From Terrimonas_A sp051954695 (GTDB lineage Bacteria; Bacteroidota; Bacteroidia; Chitinophagales; Chitinophagaceae): 64,000 bases of DNA. A program made the position numbers and the translations under genes. How positions within the stretch are numbered: the stretch's first letter is position 1; the number at the start of each line of letters is the position of its first letter. The stretch spans positions 1 through 64,000 of the forward strand of contig JBQCHL010000031.1 of NCBI GenBank assembly GCA_051954695.1, read 5' to 3'. The notes beneath the pieces are model-generated. The model did no database searches. It was given only the letters and a program-made list of their open reading frames with translations, and was not told the origin of the DNA. This document shows positions 25,527 to 33,125 of this stretch, in pieces.

Positions 25527-26039
25527 TTATTCAACCATAAAGGAGCTTTGCATATCCCCCCATGAAAGCGTTACCTTACCGCTCTTATCTATTGTGTAAG
25601 TAAGTCTCTCTGAAGGTGTTGACAATTTACTAGTCTCTCCTTTCACCCTTACCACGTCCTCAGACTCGGTGTACTCAGTGCCCCATTTGTTCCAAATCTT
25701 ATTGATAATAAATGTCCATTCACCGCCATTTGAAATAACAAAAAGGCCGTATTTGCCTGCAGGCAATTCCTTACCGCCTACTTTAACAGGCTCGCTTACT
25801 TCAAATACAGTAGTTTCATTGGCACCGGCACGCCATACCTTGCCTTCCATAGGCTCAAGGTCTTTTCCGATGGTTCTTCCTTTTACTGCCGGCTGGCTGT
25901 AGTCGATCGTAACAACAGTGCCGTTTCCAAGAGTTTCTTTTGCCTGAGCAGGCGGACTGGGGCGTTTAGATTTATCTTGCTGACCATAGGAGAAAAGCAT
26001 GCTGGTCATTGCAAGCATAAAGAGGAATGCTGATTTCAT
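25527..26039 (-). CDS. DUF2911 family exported protein
   Basis: A 170-aa exported protein from the ATG at 26039 (signal peptide about 1-20, ending LFSYGQ); an in-frame ATG at 26096 would add 19 residues ahead of the signal and is not preferred. The DUF2911 domain shows TVVTIDYSQPAVKGRTIG, WRAGANETTVFEVSEPV, LPAGKYGLFVI and WNKWGTEY in the expected order. The family is periplasmic, beta-rich and of unknown function, and is common in Bacteroidota. It lies 59 bp after the SRPBCC gene, possibly in one operon with it and the ABC permease. Confidence 0.9.
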   Translation of the reverse strand: MKSAFLFMLAMTSMLFSYGQQDKSKRPSPPAQAKETLGNGTVVTIDYSQPAVKGRTIGKDLEPMEGKVWRAGANETTVFEVSEPVKVGGKELPAGKYGLFVISNGGEWTFIINKIWNKWGTEYTESEDVVRVKGETSKLSTPSERLTYTIDKSGKVTLSWGDMQSSFMVE

Positions 26040-26098
26040 AAAATAATTTTTTAAAGATTTTTGACTGACTAAATCTACAAATAACCTGCCAGCCACCT

Positions 26099-26629
26099 TT
26101 AATTATTGGATGAAAGGTCAGCCTGAACGCTCTTTTTTATATCGCTCAGTCCTTTTTCCATGGGTGGGCCATAAGATTTCTCCAGCAGCAGGCTTGCAAA
26201 TTTTTCCCAGGGATACCAGCGCAGTTGAAAATCCATATACCATTGCAGGGTGAGGGAATCAGAATGCGCATAACTGATCGCTTTCCAGGTATTGACGACC
26301 GGTTTTATGCGGCCACCTACAAACAGGGCCGTCACTTCATCGGCAGTTTCTTTTTCGAGTTCGAGGTAAACCGGATGTTTTGGATCTTTATCGTTAAGGA
26401 TCGCTCCTTTCAATCTGCCTTCTGCATATAAAGGTTTGGACGAGTCCAGGCCAGGATACCATTCTTTCCAGCGCATTGGATCTTTTATCATGCTGAGGAT
26501 GCTGTCTTTATTTGCATGAATATTAACAGCCCTTGAGATCCGCACACGGGAAGGGATCAGCAATGATATAAGCCATACCACGGTGAATAAGAAAACAAAA
26601 CTTAATATGATCAGCTTAATCCCTCTCAT
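26099..26629 (-). CDS. SRPBCC family protein with N-terminal membrane anchor
   Basis: A 176-aa protein with an N-terminal TM (about 5-26) followed by a START/SRPBCC-like domain: RISRAVNIHANKDSILSMIKDPMRWKEWYPG is the typical beta1-helix-grip opening. The family binds small hydrophobic ligands; here the domain would be tethered to the membrane on the periplasmic side. It follows the ABC-2 permease by 19 bp on the same strand, so the two are probably co-transcribed. Confidence 0.82.
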   Translation of the reverse strand: MRGIKLIILSFVFLFTVVWLISLLIPSRVRISRAVNIHANKDSILSMIKDPMRWKEWYPGLDSSKPLYAEGRLKGAILNDKDPKHPVYLELEKETADEVTALFVGGRIKPVVNTWKAISYAHSDSLTLQWYMDFQLRWYPWEKFASLLLEKSYGPPMEKGLSDIKKSVQADLSSNN

Positions 26630-26648
26630 AACAATACTTTTTCAATAA

Positions 26649-27758
26649 TTATTCCCACTTGATCACCTTTATTGTGATCGCATACACTATAACTATCCAG
26701 ATACCAAGAATACCAATCTCTCTCCAGCAATCCCAGATATGCAATCCTTCAAAAGATATTTTACGGACAGCGTTGTTGAACTGGGTGAGCGGCAGGAAAT
26801 AACAAATATTCTGCAACCATTCCGGAAATACATTGACCGGGAAGAAAGTGCCGGACAAAAGCATTTGGGGAAAACCGAATAAGTTAATAAGCAAAGGTAT
26901 GGCAGTATCTGTTTTTACGATGCTGCTGAAAATAAGCCCCACTCCCATCAGCAGGAAAAGCATATATATTGACATCAGCACCATCTCAAAAAATGTAACC
27001 GCCCCATGTTGCAGTGTGAAGTTGAGGAAGAAGTGACCAAACAGGATCAGTATAACCACGTTCATCAACTGGAAGAACAAACGGCTGATACCGATCCCTA
27101 CCAGGATATTCAGGCGGCTGACCGGCGATGCATAAAAGCGTTTCAGCACTAATTGCTCACGCAGAGTAAAAAAAGTGAAAGAGACACCAAACAAAGTGGC
27201 GAATAAAATAGAGAAGCCTAACTGGCCTGGTAAGATAAAATCGATCTGCCTGTATTTTTTTCCTGCAGAAATAACAGGTGTTTCCACATGCACGTATTCT
27301 TCTTTATCGCTGGATAAAAATTTTTCAAACTTTAGCTTATTATAATCCAGGGTCTGCATAAACCCACCAAATGTATTGCCACTGGCAGACGTGGAGCGGA
27401 TACCCACCACCACATGTTGCGTGGAGAATGTATCGCTTACCGGGCGGATATTAAGCACGGCCGTCAGTTGCCCTTTTTCCAGGTCCTTATTCAGCGTAGC
27501 AGTATCCTTGTATGCTACAAACTTCAGCAGGGGATTCATCTTCAATGCGCCAAAAAAAGCATTGGTTGTGTCAGAGCCGGGTTCAAAAGCAATACGATAG
27601 CTTGGCCCGCCCCCATTTCCGAAAGCCCCGAAGATCAAAATAAAAATGATCGGGAACAATAAACTGAACACAACAGCGGTAGGTTGTGAAAAGATAGCTT
27701 TAAAACTGGCCCTTGTAATGGCCCATAGTGCTTTTGCCTGACTGTATTGCTGGGGCAT
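26649..27758 (-). CDS. ABC-2 type transporter permease
   Basis: A 369-aa ABC-2 family permease. It has one TM near the N-terminus (about 27-46, TAVVFSLLFPIIFILIFGAFG), a large extracytoplasmic domain (about 47-180), then five TMs with the conserved QLGFSILFATLFGVSFTFFTLREQLVLKRFYASPVSR coupling region and a LLSGTFFPVNVFPEWLQNICYFLPLTQ segment. It probably exports lipids, polysaccharide or drugs with a separate ATPase, which is not encoded next to it. It heads a likely operon with the SRPBCC gene. Confidence 0.88.
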   Translation of the reverse strand: MPQQYSQAKALWAITRASFKAIFSQPTAVVFSLLFPIIFILIFGAFGNGGGPSYRIAFEPGSDTTNAFFGALKMNPLLKFVAYKDTATLNKDLEKGQLTAVLNIRPVSDTFSTQHVVVGIRSTSASGNTFGGFMQTLDYNKLKFEKFLSSDKEEYVHVETPVISAGKKYRQIDFILPGQLGFSILFATLFGVSFTFFTLREQLVLKRFYASPVSRLNILVGIGISRLFFQLMNVVILILFGHFFLNFTLQHGAVTFFEMVLMSIYMLFLLMGVGLIFSSIVKTDTAIPLLINLFGFPQMLLSGTFFPVNVFPEWLQNICYFLPLTQFNNAVRKISFEGLHIWDCWREIGILGIWIVIVYAITIKVIKWE

Positions 27759-27817
27759 GGGAAATGATTGGCTGCAAACCTACTTTAAAAAGTTTAGAGT
27801 TGGTAGGATGCATTGGC

Positions 27818-27888
27818 CGTTGACCGATGACCGTTGTTCGTTGACCGAGATAATAAAACAAATAACAAACGATCGGCCATCGTTAACG
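27818..27888. repeat. Imperfect palindrome at the 3' end of sppA
   Basis: CGTTGACCGATGACCGTTGT (27818 onward) pairs imperfectly with the complement of AACAAACGATCGGCCATCGT (27864 onward). The right part runs into the last codons and stop of sppA. The left arm also has internal tandem CGTTGACCG/GATGACCG units. It may serve as a terminator for sppA. Confidence 0.45.
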
Positions 27889-29634
27889 TATCACAAACCT
27901 GAACGGCAGCCTCGCCTGCACTCCATTACTCATTTCCTTCACGCGTTTCAACTCCTGGTAAATGGCGTAGTTATCTTCTCCTATTTCCTGTTTCATTTTG
28001 CCGGCATAGTTCATCGGATCTTTCTTACCCAATATTTCATCCATCAGGCTTCGCGGCTCAGGGAATTCGCTCACTTTATATTCTTTCAAACTGGCCATGC
28101 GGGCAGCACATTGCACAGCATCCTGCAATCCGCCGAAACGATCGATCAATCCGAGTTCTATAGCTCTTTTGCCGGTCCACACACGGCCCTGCGCAATGCT
28201 GTCAATATATGTGGTATCTTTTTTCCGGCCCTCAGCCACTCTTTGCTTGAACTGTGCATAGATAAGATCAACACTGGCCTGCATCATCTTTTTTTCATTA
28301 TCGTTGAGCGGACGGTAAAATGCTCCTGCATCGGCATACTGACCTGTTTTCACCCCATCGAAGGTGATGCCAGCCTTATTCTTGAAAAATCCTTCCATGT
28401 TAGGGATTATGCCGAACACTCCAATTGAGCCGGTGATCGTTGTCGGCAATGCGAAAATGCTGTCGGCCCCACAGCCGATATAATAACCTCCTGAAGCAGC
28501 TACATCACCAAAACTCACCACTACAGGCTTTTCTTTTTTAGCCAGTGAAAGCTCACGCCAGATGTTTTCGCTGGCCAGTGAACTACCACCGCCGGAATTG
28601 ATCCGGAACACGATTGCTTTAATGGATTTATCGAGCCTGGCTTTACGGATCAGGGTCCGGTAATTCTCACTGCCGATCGCTCCCTGCCCTGATCTTCCAT
28701 CCACGATATCCCCTTCAGCATAAATAAGCGCGATCTTTTCTCCATTCACATTTTGAATGGCGCCCGAGGCGAGATAAGTGTTAACAGTAATAAAATTGAT
28801 CTTTTCATACTTATCAATCCCCAGTTTGGCCTTGATCTCGTCTTTCACTTCATCATCATATTTTATCCCATCCACTAGCTTATTGTCTGCAGCATCTTTG
28901 GCGGTTTGTATTTTCCCTTCGTTGGCAAGCTGGTGGAGCGTGGCGGTATCCATATTTCTTACAGCAGCCGTTTTCAGGAGCAGATCGCTGTACAGGTCGT
29001 TCAGCCAAACGGTGGTCTGCAGTTTGTTCGCCTCTGTCATTTTATCTGTACGTAATGGCTCAGTAGCGCTTTTGAATTTACCGGCATAAAAGATCTGTGG
29101 CTCTATATCCAGTTTTTCCAATGTCCCTTTCAGGAATAAATATTCCACGCTATAGCCGCTCCATTCCAGGAAACCCATCGGGCTTACATATATTTTGTCG
29201 GCGATATTCGCAACCCCATAGGCACTTTGAGACATGATATCACCATGTGCGAGTATGAATTTATTGCTGGTTTTAAAATCGGCGAGGGCATTTCTCAATT
29301 CTTCGCTGGCCGCATAACTGTTGCCATTACCATTGGCCAGAATATAGATACCTGAAATGTTCTTATCGGTTTTAGCAGATCGTATCAGCCGCACCATATC
29401 ATACAGTCCCGGCACATCACGGTCATCACTGCTGACAAAATTGAAAGGATCGCGCTGCACCTGCTCTGCAAAATGCTGACTGAGATCAAGCACCAGCACG
29501 GAGTGCGAAGCTACCATGGGTTTATCTTTCGATGTAAGTCCGCCCAGCGCTGCTACAAAAAAGAAGAAAGCCAGGATCGTAAAGATGACCAGCGCCAGCA
29601 GGCAGGCAAAAAATATCTTAAAGAAATTACGCAT
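27883..29634 (-). CDS. sppA: Signal peptide peptidase SppA, long (67K) type
   Basis: A 583-aa membrane-bound serine protease that degrades cleaved signal peptides in the membrane. It has an N-terminal anchor (about 8-30) and two tandem S49 domains. The Ser-Lys dyad is split between the halves, as in E. coli SppA: Lys188 in AGKFKSATEPLR (first half) and Ser381 in GDVAASGGYYIGCGA (second half). Length and layout are normal. It is divergent from folK, with about 130 bp between the two starts. Confidence 0.95.
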   Translation of the reverse strand: MRNFFKIFFACLLALVIFTILAFFFFVAALGGLTSKDKPMVASHSVLVLDLSQHFAEQVQRDPFNFVSSDDRDVPGLYDMVRLIRSAKTDKNISGIYILANGNGNSYAASEELRNALADFKTSNKFILAHGDIMSQSAYGVANIADKIYVSPMGFLEWSGYSVEYLFLKGTLEKLDIEPQIFYAGKFKSATEPLRTDKMTEANKLQTTVWLNDLYSDLLLKTAAVRNMDTATLHQLANEGKIQTAKDAADNKLVDGIKYDDEVKDEIKAKLGIDKYEKINFITVNTYLASGAIQNVNGEKIALIYAEGDIVDGRSGQGAIGSENYRTLIRKARLDKSIKAIVFRINSGGGSSLASENIWRELSLAKKEKPVVVSFGDVAASGGYYIGCGADSIFALPTTITGSIGVFGIIPNMEGFFKNKAGITFDGVKTGQYADAGAFYRPLNDNEKKMMQASVDLIYAQFKQRVAEGRKKDTTYIDSIAQGRVWTGKRAIELGLIDRFGGLQDAVQCAARMASLKEYKVSEFPEPRSLMDEILGKKDPMNYAGKMKQEIGEDNYAIYQELKRVKEMSNGVQARLPFRFVIR

Positions 29635-29765
29635 ACTAACTCGTTTAAAAAGCCAAAGAAAATCTTTTATTCAATATTTCCGCAATCAACCGTATGCACG
29701 AAATAAAGAACGTCTTAACCTTGGCCAAAAATAAAGATATTTGGCCCCCGGAAAAGGGTCCGAGT

Positions 29766-30245
29766 ATGAACAAAGCATATTTATTGACAGGCGGCAACAT
29801 AGGGCAGCCGGAGGCCAACCTGGCCCTGGCTTTGGAACTGATCGAAAAACATTGCGGAAAGGTGAGCGCCCGCTCCTCTTTATATGAAACGGCGGCCTGG
29901 GGCAGGAATGACCAGCCTGCCTTTCTCAACCAGGCCCTTTTAGTGGAAACCGCTCTGGAAGCCGGTGAATTGCTGGGCCGGCTGCTTGAAATTGAAAAAT
30001 CCATCGGCCGTGTACGCCTCGAAAAATACGGGCCTCGCATCATCGATATCGATATACTTTTATTCAATCATGACGTGTTCAGTGAACCGCATTTAAAAAT
30101 CCCGCATCCGCAATTACCCAACCGTCGCTTCGCCCTCACCCCTCTCGCTGAGATCGCAGGAAATTATGAACACCCTGTTTTGAAAAAAAAGATCTCGCAA
30201 TTATTAAAAGAATGCCCCGACAAGCTCGCAGTAAATAAGCTATAA
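29766..30245 (+). CDS. folK: 2-amino-4-hydroxy-6-hydroxymethyldihydropteridine pyrophosphokinase
   Basis: A 159-aa HPPK of the folate pathway, transferring pyrophosphate from ATP to 6-hydroxymethyl-dihydropterin. Signatures: LLTGGNIGQPEANL at the N-terminus, Y-E-T-A-AWG pterin loop (40-46), and RIIDIDILLF (91-100) with the metal-binding Asp94 and Asp96. I chose the ATG at 29766; the frame is open to 29694, but that extension is not conserved. A palindromic element follows and may end the transcript. Confidence 0.95.
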   Translation: MNKAYLLTGGNIGQPEANLALALELIEKHCGKVSARSSLYETAAWGRNDQPAFLNQALLVETALEAGELLGRLLEIEKSIGRVRLEKYGPRIIDIDILLFNHDVFSEPHLKIPHPQLPNRRFALTPLAEIAGNYEHPVLKKKISQLLKECPDKLAVNKL

Positions 30246-30252
30246 GTAAAAC

Positions 30253-30314
30253 CTTTGTGGTCTTTGTGTCTTGGTGGGAAATAGTATCCCACCAAGACAC
30301 AAAAAATCACAAAG
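30253..30314. repeat. Palindrome family A copy 2
   Basis: Inner arms TTTGTGTCTTGGTGGGA (30263-30279) and its exact complement (30287-30303) form a 17-bp stem with a 7-nt loop. Outer parts (CTTTGTGGTC and AAATCACAAAG) extend it with mismatches. The sequence is closely related to the arms at 4670-4800. It lies directly after folK and ahead of the dNK gene. Confidence 0.75.
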
Positions 30315-30405
30315 AAAAAAATACAGAACCCCGGTGGGATTTATCCACAAAAGAAGCGACCTCTCCAAACCTTCCTGTCATTTCAGTTACTTTGCGGGCA
30401 CTACC

Positions 30406-31038
30406 ATGATTTATAATTTTATTACCATAGAGGGCAATATAGGAGCCGGAAAAACGACCCTTGCACATTTACTCAGCAAGCACTATAATGCAAGACTGGT
30501 ACTGGAAGAATTTGCCGACAACCCTTTTCTCCCGAAGTTTTATGCCAATCCCCAACAATATGCCTTCCCGCTTGAACTGTTCTTTATGGCCGAGCGCTTC
30601 AAACAGTTGAAAGAACTGCTGCAGCAAAAGGACATGTTCCAGCAACTCACTATTTCGGATTACCTTTTTACCAAGTGCCTGCTGTTTGCCAAAGTCACTT
30701 TACCCGATGATGAGTTCCGCCTTTACCAGCGGCTTTTCGATATCATTCATCAGCAACTGGTGCAGCCGGACCTGCTTATTTACCTGCATGCACCTATCAA
30801 CCGTCTGCAGGCCAATATTAAAAAAAGGAATCGCCCTTACGAACAGAATATTCCCGACAATTACCTGTTCAATATCCAGGAAACCTATACCCATTACATC
30901 AAGCAGCACAACATCAAAACACTTTTTGTGGATGCTTCCAATGCCGATTTCCTTGGCAATGAAAAACACCTCCAGGTGATCATTGAAGCACTGGGGAAGG
31001 AATATGAAGAAGGGCAGCATTATATTACCCTGCCTTAA
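30406..31038 (+). CDS. Deoxynucleoside kinase
   Basis: A 210-aa deoxynucleoside kinase of the dNK/dGK/dAK family (P-loop GNIGAGKTT at 10-18), phosphorylating deoxynucleosides for dNTP salvage. Further signs are the substrate-site residues in LEEFADNPFLPKFY, MAERFKQ and YLHAPINRLQANIKKRNRPYEQNI (the ERF/LID region with Arg). I chose the ATG at 30406; the open frame upstream to 30271 runs through the palindrome and is not protein-like. TTACTTTG (30387-30394) is a possible, slightly imperfect -7 box. Confidence 0.92.
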   Translation: MIYNFITIEGNIGAGKTTLAHLLSKHYNARLVLEEFADNPFLPKFYANPQQYAFPLELFFMAERFKQLKELLQQKDMFQQLTISDYLFTKCLLFAKVTLPDDEFRLYQRLFDIIHQQLVQPDLLIYLHAPINRLQANIKKRNRPYEQNIPDNYLFNIQETYTHYIKQHNIKTLFVDASNADFLGNEKHLQVIIEALGKEYEEGQHYITLP

Positions 31039-31076
31039 CAGATGACATTTGTCATTTGTTTATCTTCGTAGCATCC

Positions 31077-32333
31077 ATGGATGAACAATCAACTCAGCAG
31101 GTAACCGACGATCCTTTTGCGGCGATACGTGTACCTGAATACCGAAGCCTTTTATTAGGGAGATTCACATTCATCATGTCTTTGCGCATGATGAGCACAC
31201 TGGTCGGCTGGTGGGTATACCAGCTTACCAAAGACCCTTTTGCGATCGGGTTGATTGGCTTATCCGAAGTGATACCGGCACTTTCAATGGCCCTTTACTC
31301 TGGGCACATCATAGATATCAGTGAAAAGAGAGCCCTGTTGCTCAGAAGTGTATTCTTTTATTTAAGCGCCGCAGGCTTGCTGCTGTTCCTTTCCACGTCT
31401 TTTGTCCACGATCATTTTCAGACCCATTATATCGTTTACAGCATTTATGCGGTGATCTTTTGCACAGGCATCATCCGTTCATTTGCCGGGCCTGTTTTTT
31501 CTGCCATGATCGCCTATATTGTACCCAGGCAAACATTACAGAACGCCACTACCTGGAGCCAGGGCACCTGGCTCACTGCATCTGTATCAGGCCATGCGAC
31601 CGGCGGCTTCCTGATTGCCCTGATCGGCAATACAGGTACACTCACCGTGATCTGCTCAATGCTTGTTGCAGCACTTTTTATCCTTACCCGCTTAAAGCCC
31701 AAACCGCCCAGCGAAACCAGTAAGGAAAAGAAAACCCTGGAAAGCGTAAAAGAGGGTTTGCGTTTCGTGTTTAAGACAAAGGAATTATTAGGCGCTATGT
31801 CGCTCGATATGTTTGCCGTATTATTTGGCGGAGCCGTTGCCATGGTACCGGTATATGCCAGCGATATACTGAAAGTGGGGCCAATGGGTTTTGGCTGGCT
31901 GAATGCCGCCAGCGATATCGGTTCCATCTTAGTGGTAGTGCTGCTCACTATTGCTCCATTGAAAAAAAAGCAGGGCAAAAAGCTCTTCCTCGCAGTAGGC
32001 GGCTTTGGTATCTGCATTATCTTTTTTGCTTTGTCAAAATGGTTCTTCCTTTCTTTTATGGTGCTGATGCTGGCAGGAATATTAGATGGCGTCAGCGTAG
32101 TAATAAGAGGTACCGTTATGCAATTGAAAACGCCCGACAATATGCGGGGCAGGGTAAGCAGCGTAAGTTCCATGTTCGTAAATTCAAGCAATGAACTGGG
32201 CCAGTTTGAAAGCGGAGTAGCTTCTAAATTAATGGGGGTTGTGCCTTCAGTGGTGTTTGGTGGAACAATGACCCTGATAATAGTGATCATAACCTGGTTT
32301 AAAGCACCAAGCCTGCGGAAGTTCGAGTATTAA
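31077..32333 (+). CDS. MFS transporter (MFS_3/EntS-like exporter)
   Basis: A 418-aa 12-TM permease. The N-terminus FAAIRVPEYRSLLLGRFTFIMSLRMMSTLVGWWVY and the GLSEVIPALSMALYSGHIIDISEKR segment are typical of the enterobactin-exporter/MFS_3 group. It likely exports small molecules or drugs by proton antiport; no substrate can be read. The ATG at 31077 (MDEQSTQQ) is preferred over an upstream in-frame ATG at 31056. TATCTTCG (31061-31068) is a possible -7 box, which would leave almost no leader. Confidence 0.88.
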   Translation: MDEQSTQQVTDDPFAAIRVPEYRSLLLGRFTFIMSLRMMSTLVGWWVYQLTKDPFAIGLIGLSEVIPALSMALYSGHIIDISEKRALLLRSVFFYLSAAGLLLFLSTSFVHDHFQTHYIVYSIYAVIFCTGIIRSFAGPVFSAMIAYIVPRQTLQNATTWSQGTWLTASVSGHATGGFLIALIGNTGTLTVICSMLVAALFILTRLKPKPPSETSKEKKTLESVKEGLRFVFKTKELLGAMSLDMFAVLFGGAVAMVPVYASDILKVGPMGFGWLNAASDIGSILVVVLLTIAPLKKKQGKKLFLAVGGFGICIIFFALSKWFFLSFMVLMLAGILDGVSVVIRGTVMQLKTPDNMRGRVSSVSSMFVNSSNELGQFESGVASKLMGVVPSVVFGGTMTLIIVIITWFKAPSLRKFEY

Positions 32334-32341
32334 TTACGGTA

Positions 32342-32833
32342 TTATTTGCTTTTCTCTGCTTCCATTAATTTCTCTACTACATAATAAGTGATCGGGCAAA
32401 AGGTAATATTCTTCAGTGTAAGCGCCTGCCGTTTCACCAGCACGTCTTCATCTGTGTACGGGAAGCGATGACAATCGGAAGGCCTTTCATCGTAGATGCT
32501 GCAATAGTTATCAGCGCCCAGGAAAGGGCAGGGTTGTGATTTGGTCACAAAATCACCCTCCTCATCCACTTTCAGGTAAGTGTCGATAAATACGCTCTCC
32601 TTCAGACGGAGATGCTTTGCGATCCTCTTTACATCCGGGGTTTTGAAGCGGGGAGAATAATTCTTGCAGCAATTGGCACATTTCAGGCAATCCACTTTTT
32701 CAAAAGCCTGGTCGTGCAGATCGGGCAACTGCTTCAGTACTTTATTCTTATCTGCATTCTTTAAAAAGCGGGCATAGAGTTTATGCCTTTCCTTGCTTTT
32801 CTTTTCCCAGTTTTGCAATAGATCACCTGCCAT
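32342..32833 (-). CDS. YkgJ-type cysteine cluster protein
   Basis: A 163-aa cytoplasmic protein with a putative zinc- or iron-sulfur-binding cysteine set: Cys49, 52, 55 and 56 (CLKCANCC), Cys102, 111 and 121 (CPFLGADNYCSIYDERPSDC) and Cys146. This is the CxxCxxCC...RPxxC pattern of the YkgJ/UPF0153 family, function unknown. I prefer the ATG at 32833 (MAGDLLQ); an in-frame ATG six codons upstream is possible. It is convergent with the MFS gene, 8 bp apart. Confidence 0.88.
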   Translation of the reverse strand: MAGDLLQNWEKKSKERHKLYARFLKNADKNKVLKQLPDLHDQAFEKVDCLKCANCCKNYSPRFKTPDVKRIAKHLRLKESVFIDTYLKVDEEGDFVTKSQPCPFLGADNYCSIYDERPSDCHRFPYTDEDVLVKRQALTLKNITFCPITYYVVEKLMEAEKSK

Positions 32834-33125
32834 GCTGCAAAATAAATACATCTTCGGCTGGTTGAATAGAAATTTTCAAATCCCTGCCGTCCAATCAGTG
32901 ATGATTACATAGCTGTTTGTTGACATGTCTAAAGGATGAGTTATTCTTCCCTTATCCACTATTCCTCCGCCCCACTCGTTTTATGAATGCCAGCCCGTAA
33001 CTTTGCACCGCTTTTAAGCCAGGGAGGTCATATAAGTGCCCTATAAGTCAAATAAGTAATCACTTTTTGCAATTCCCTTATATCGCCAAACTGTCATTAC
33101 TGACAAATCCCACATTTTTAGAGCT

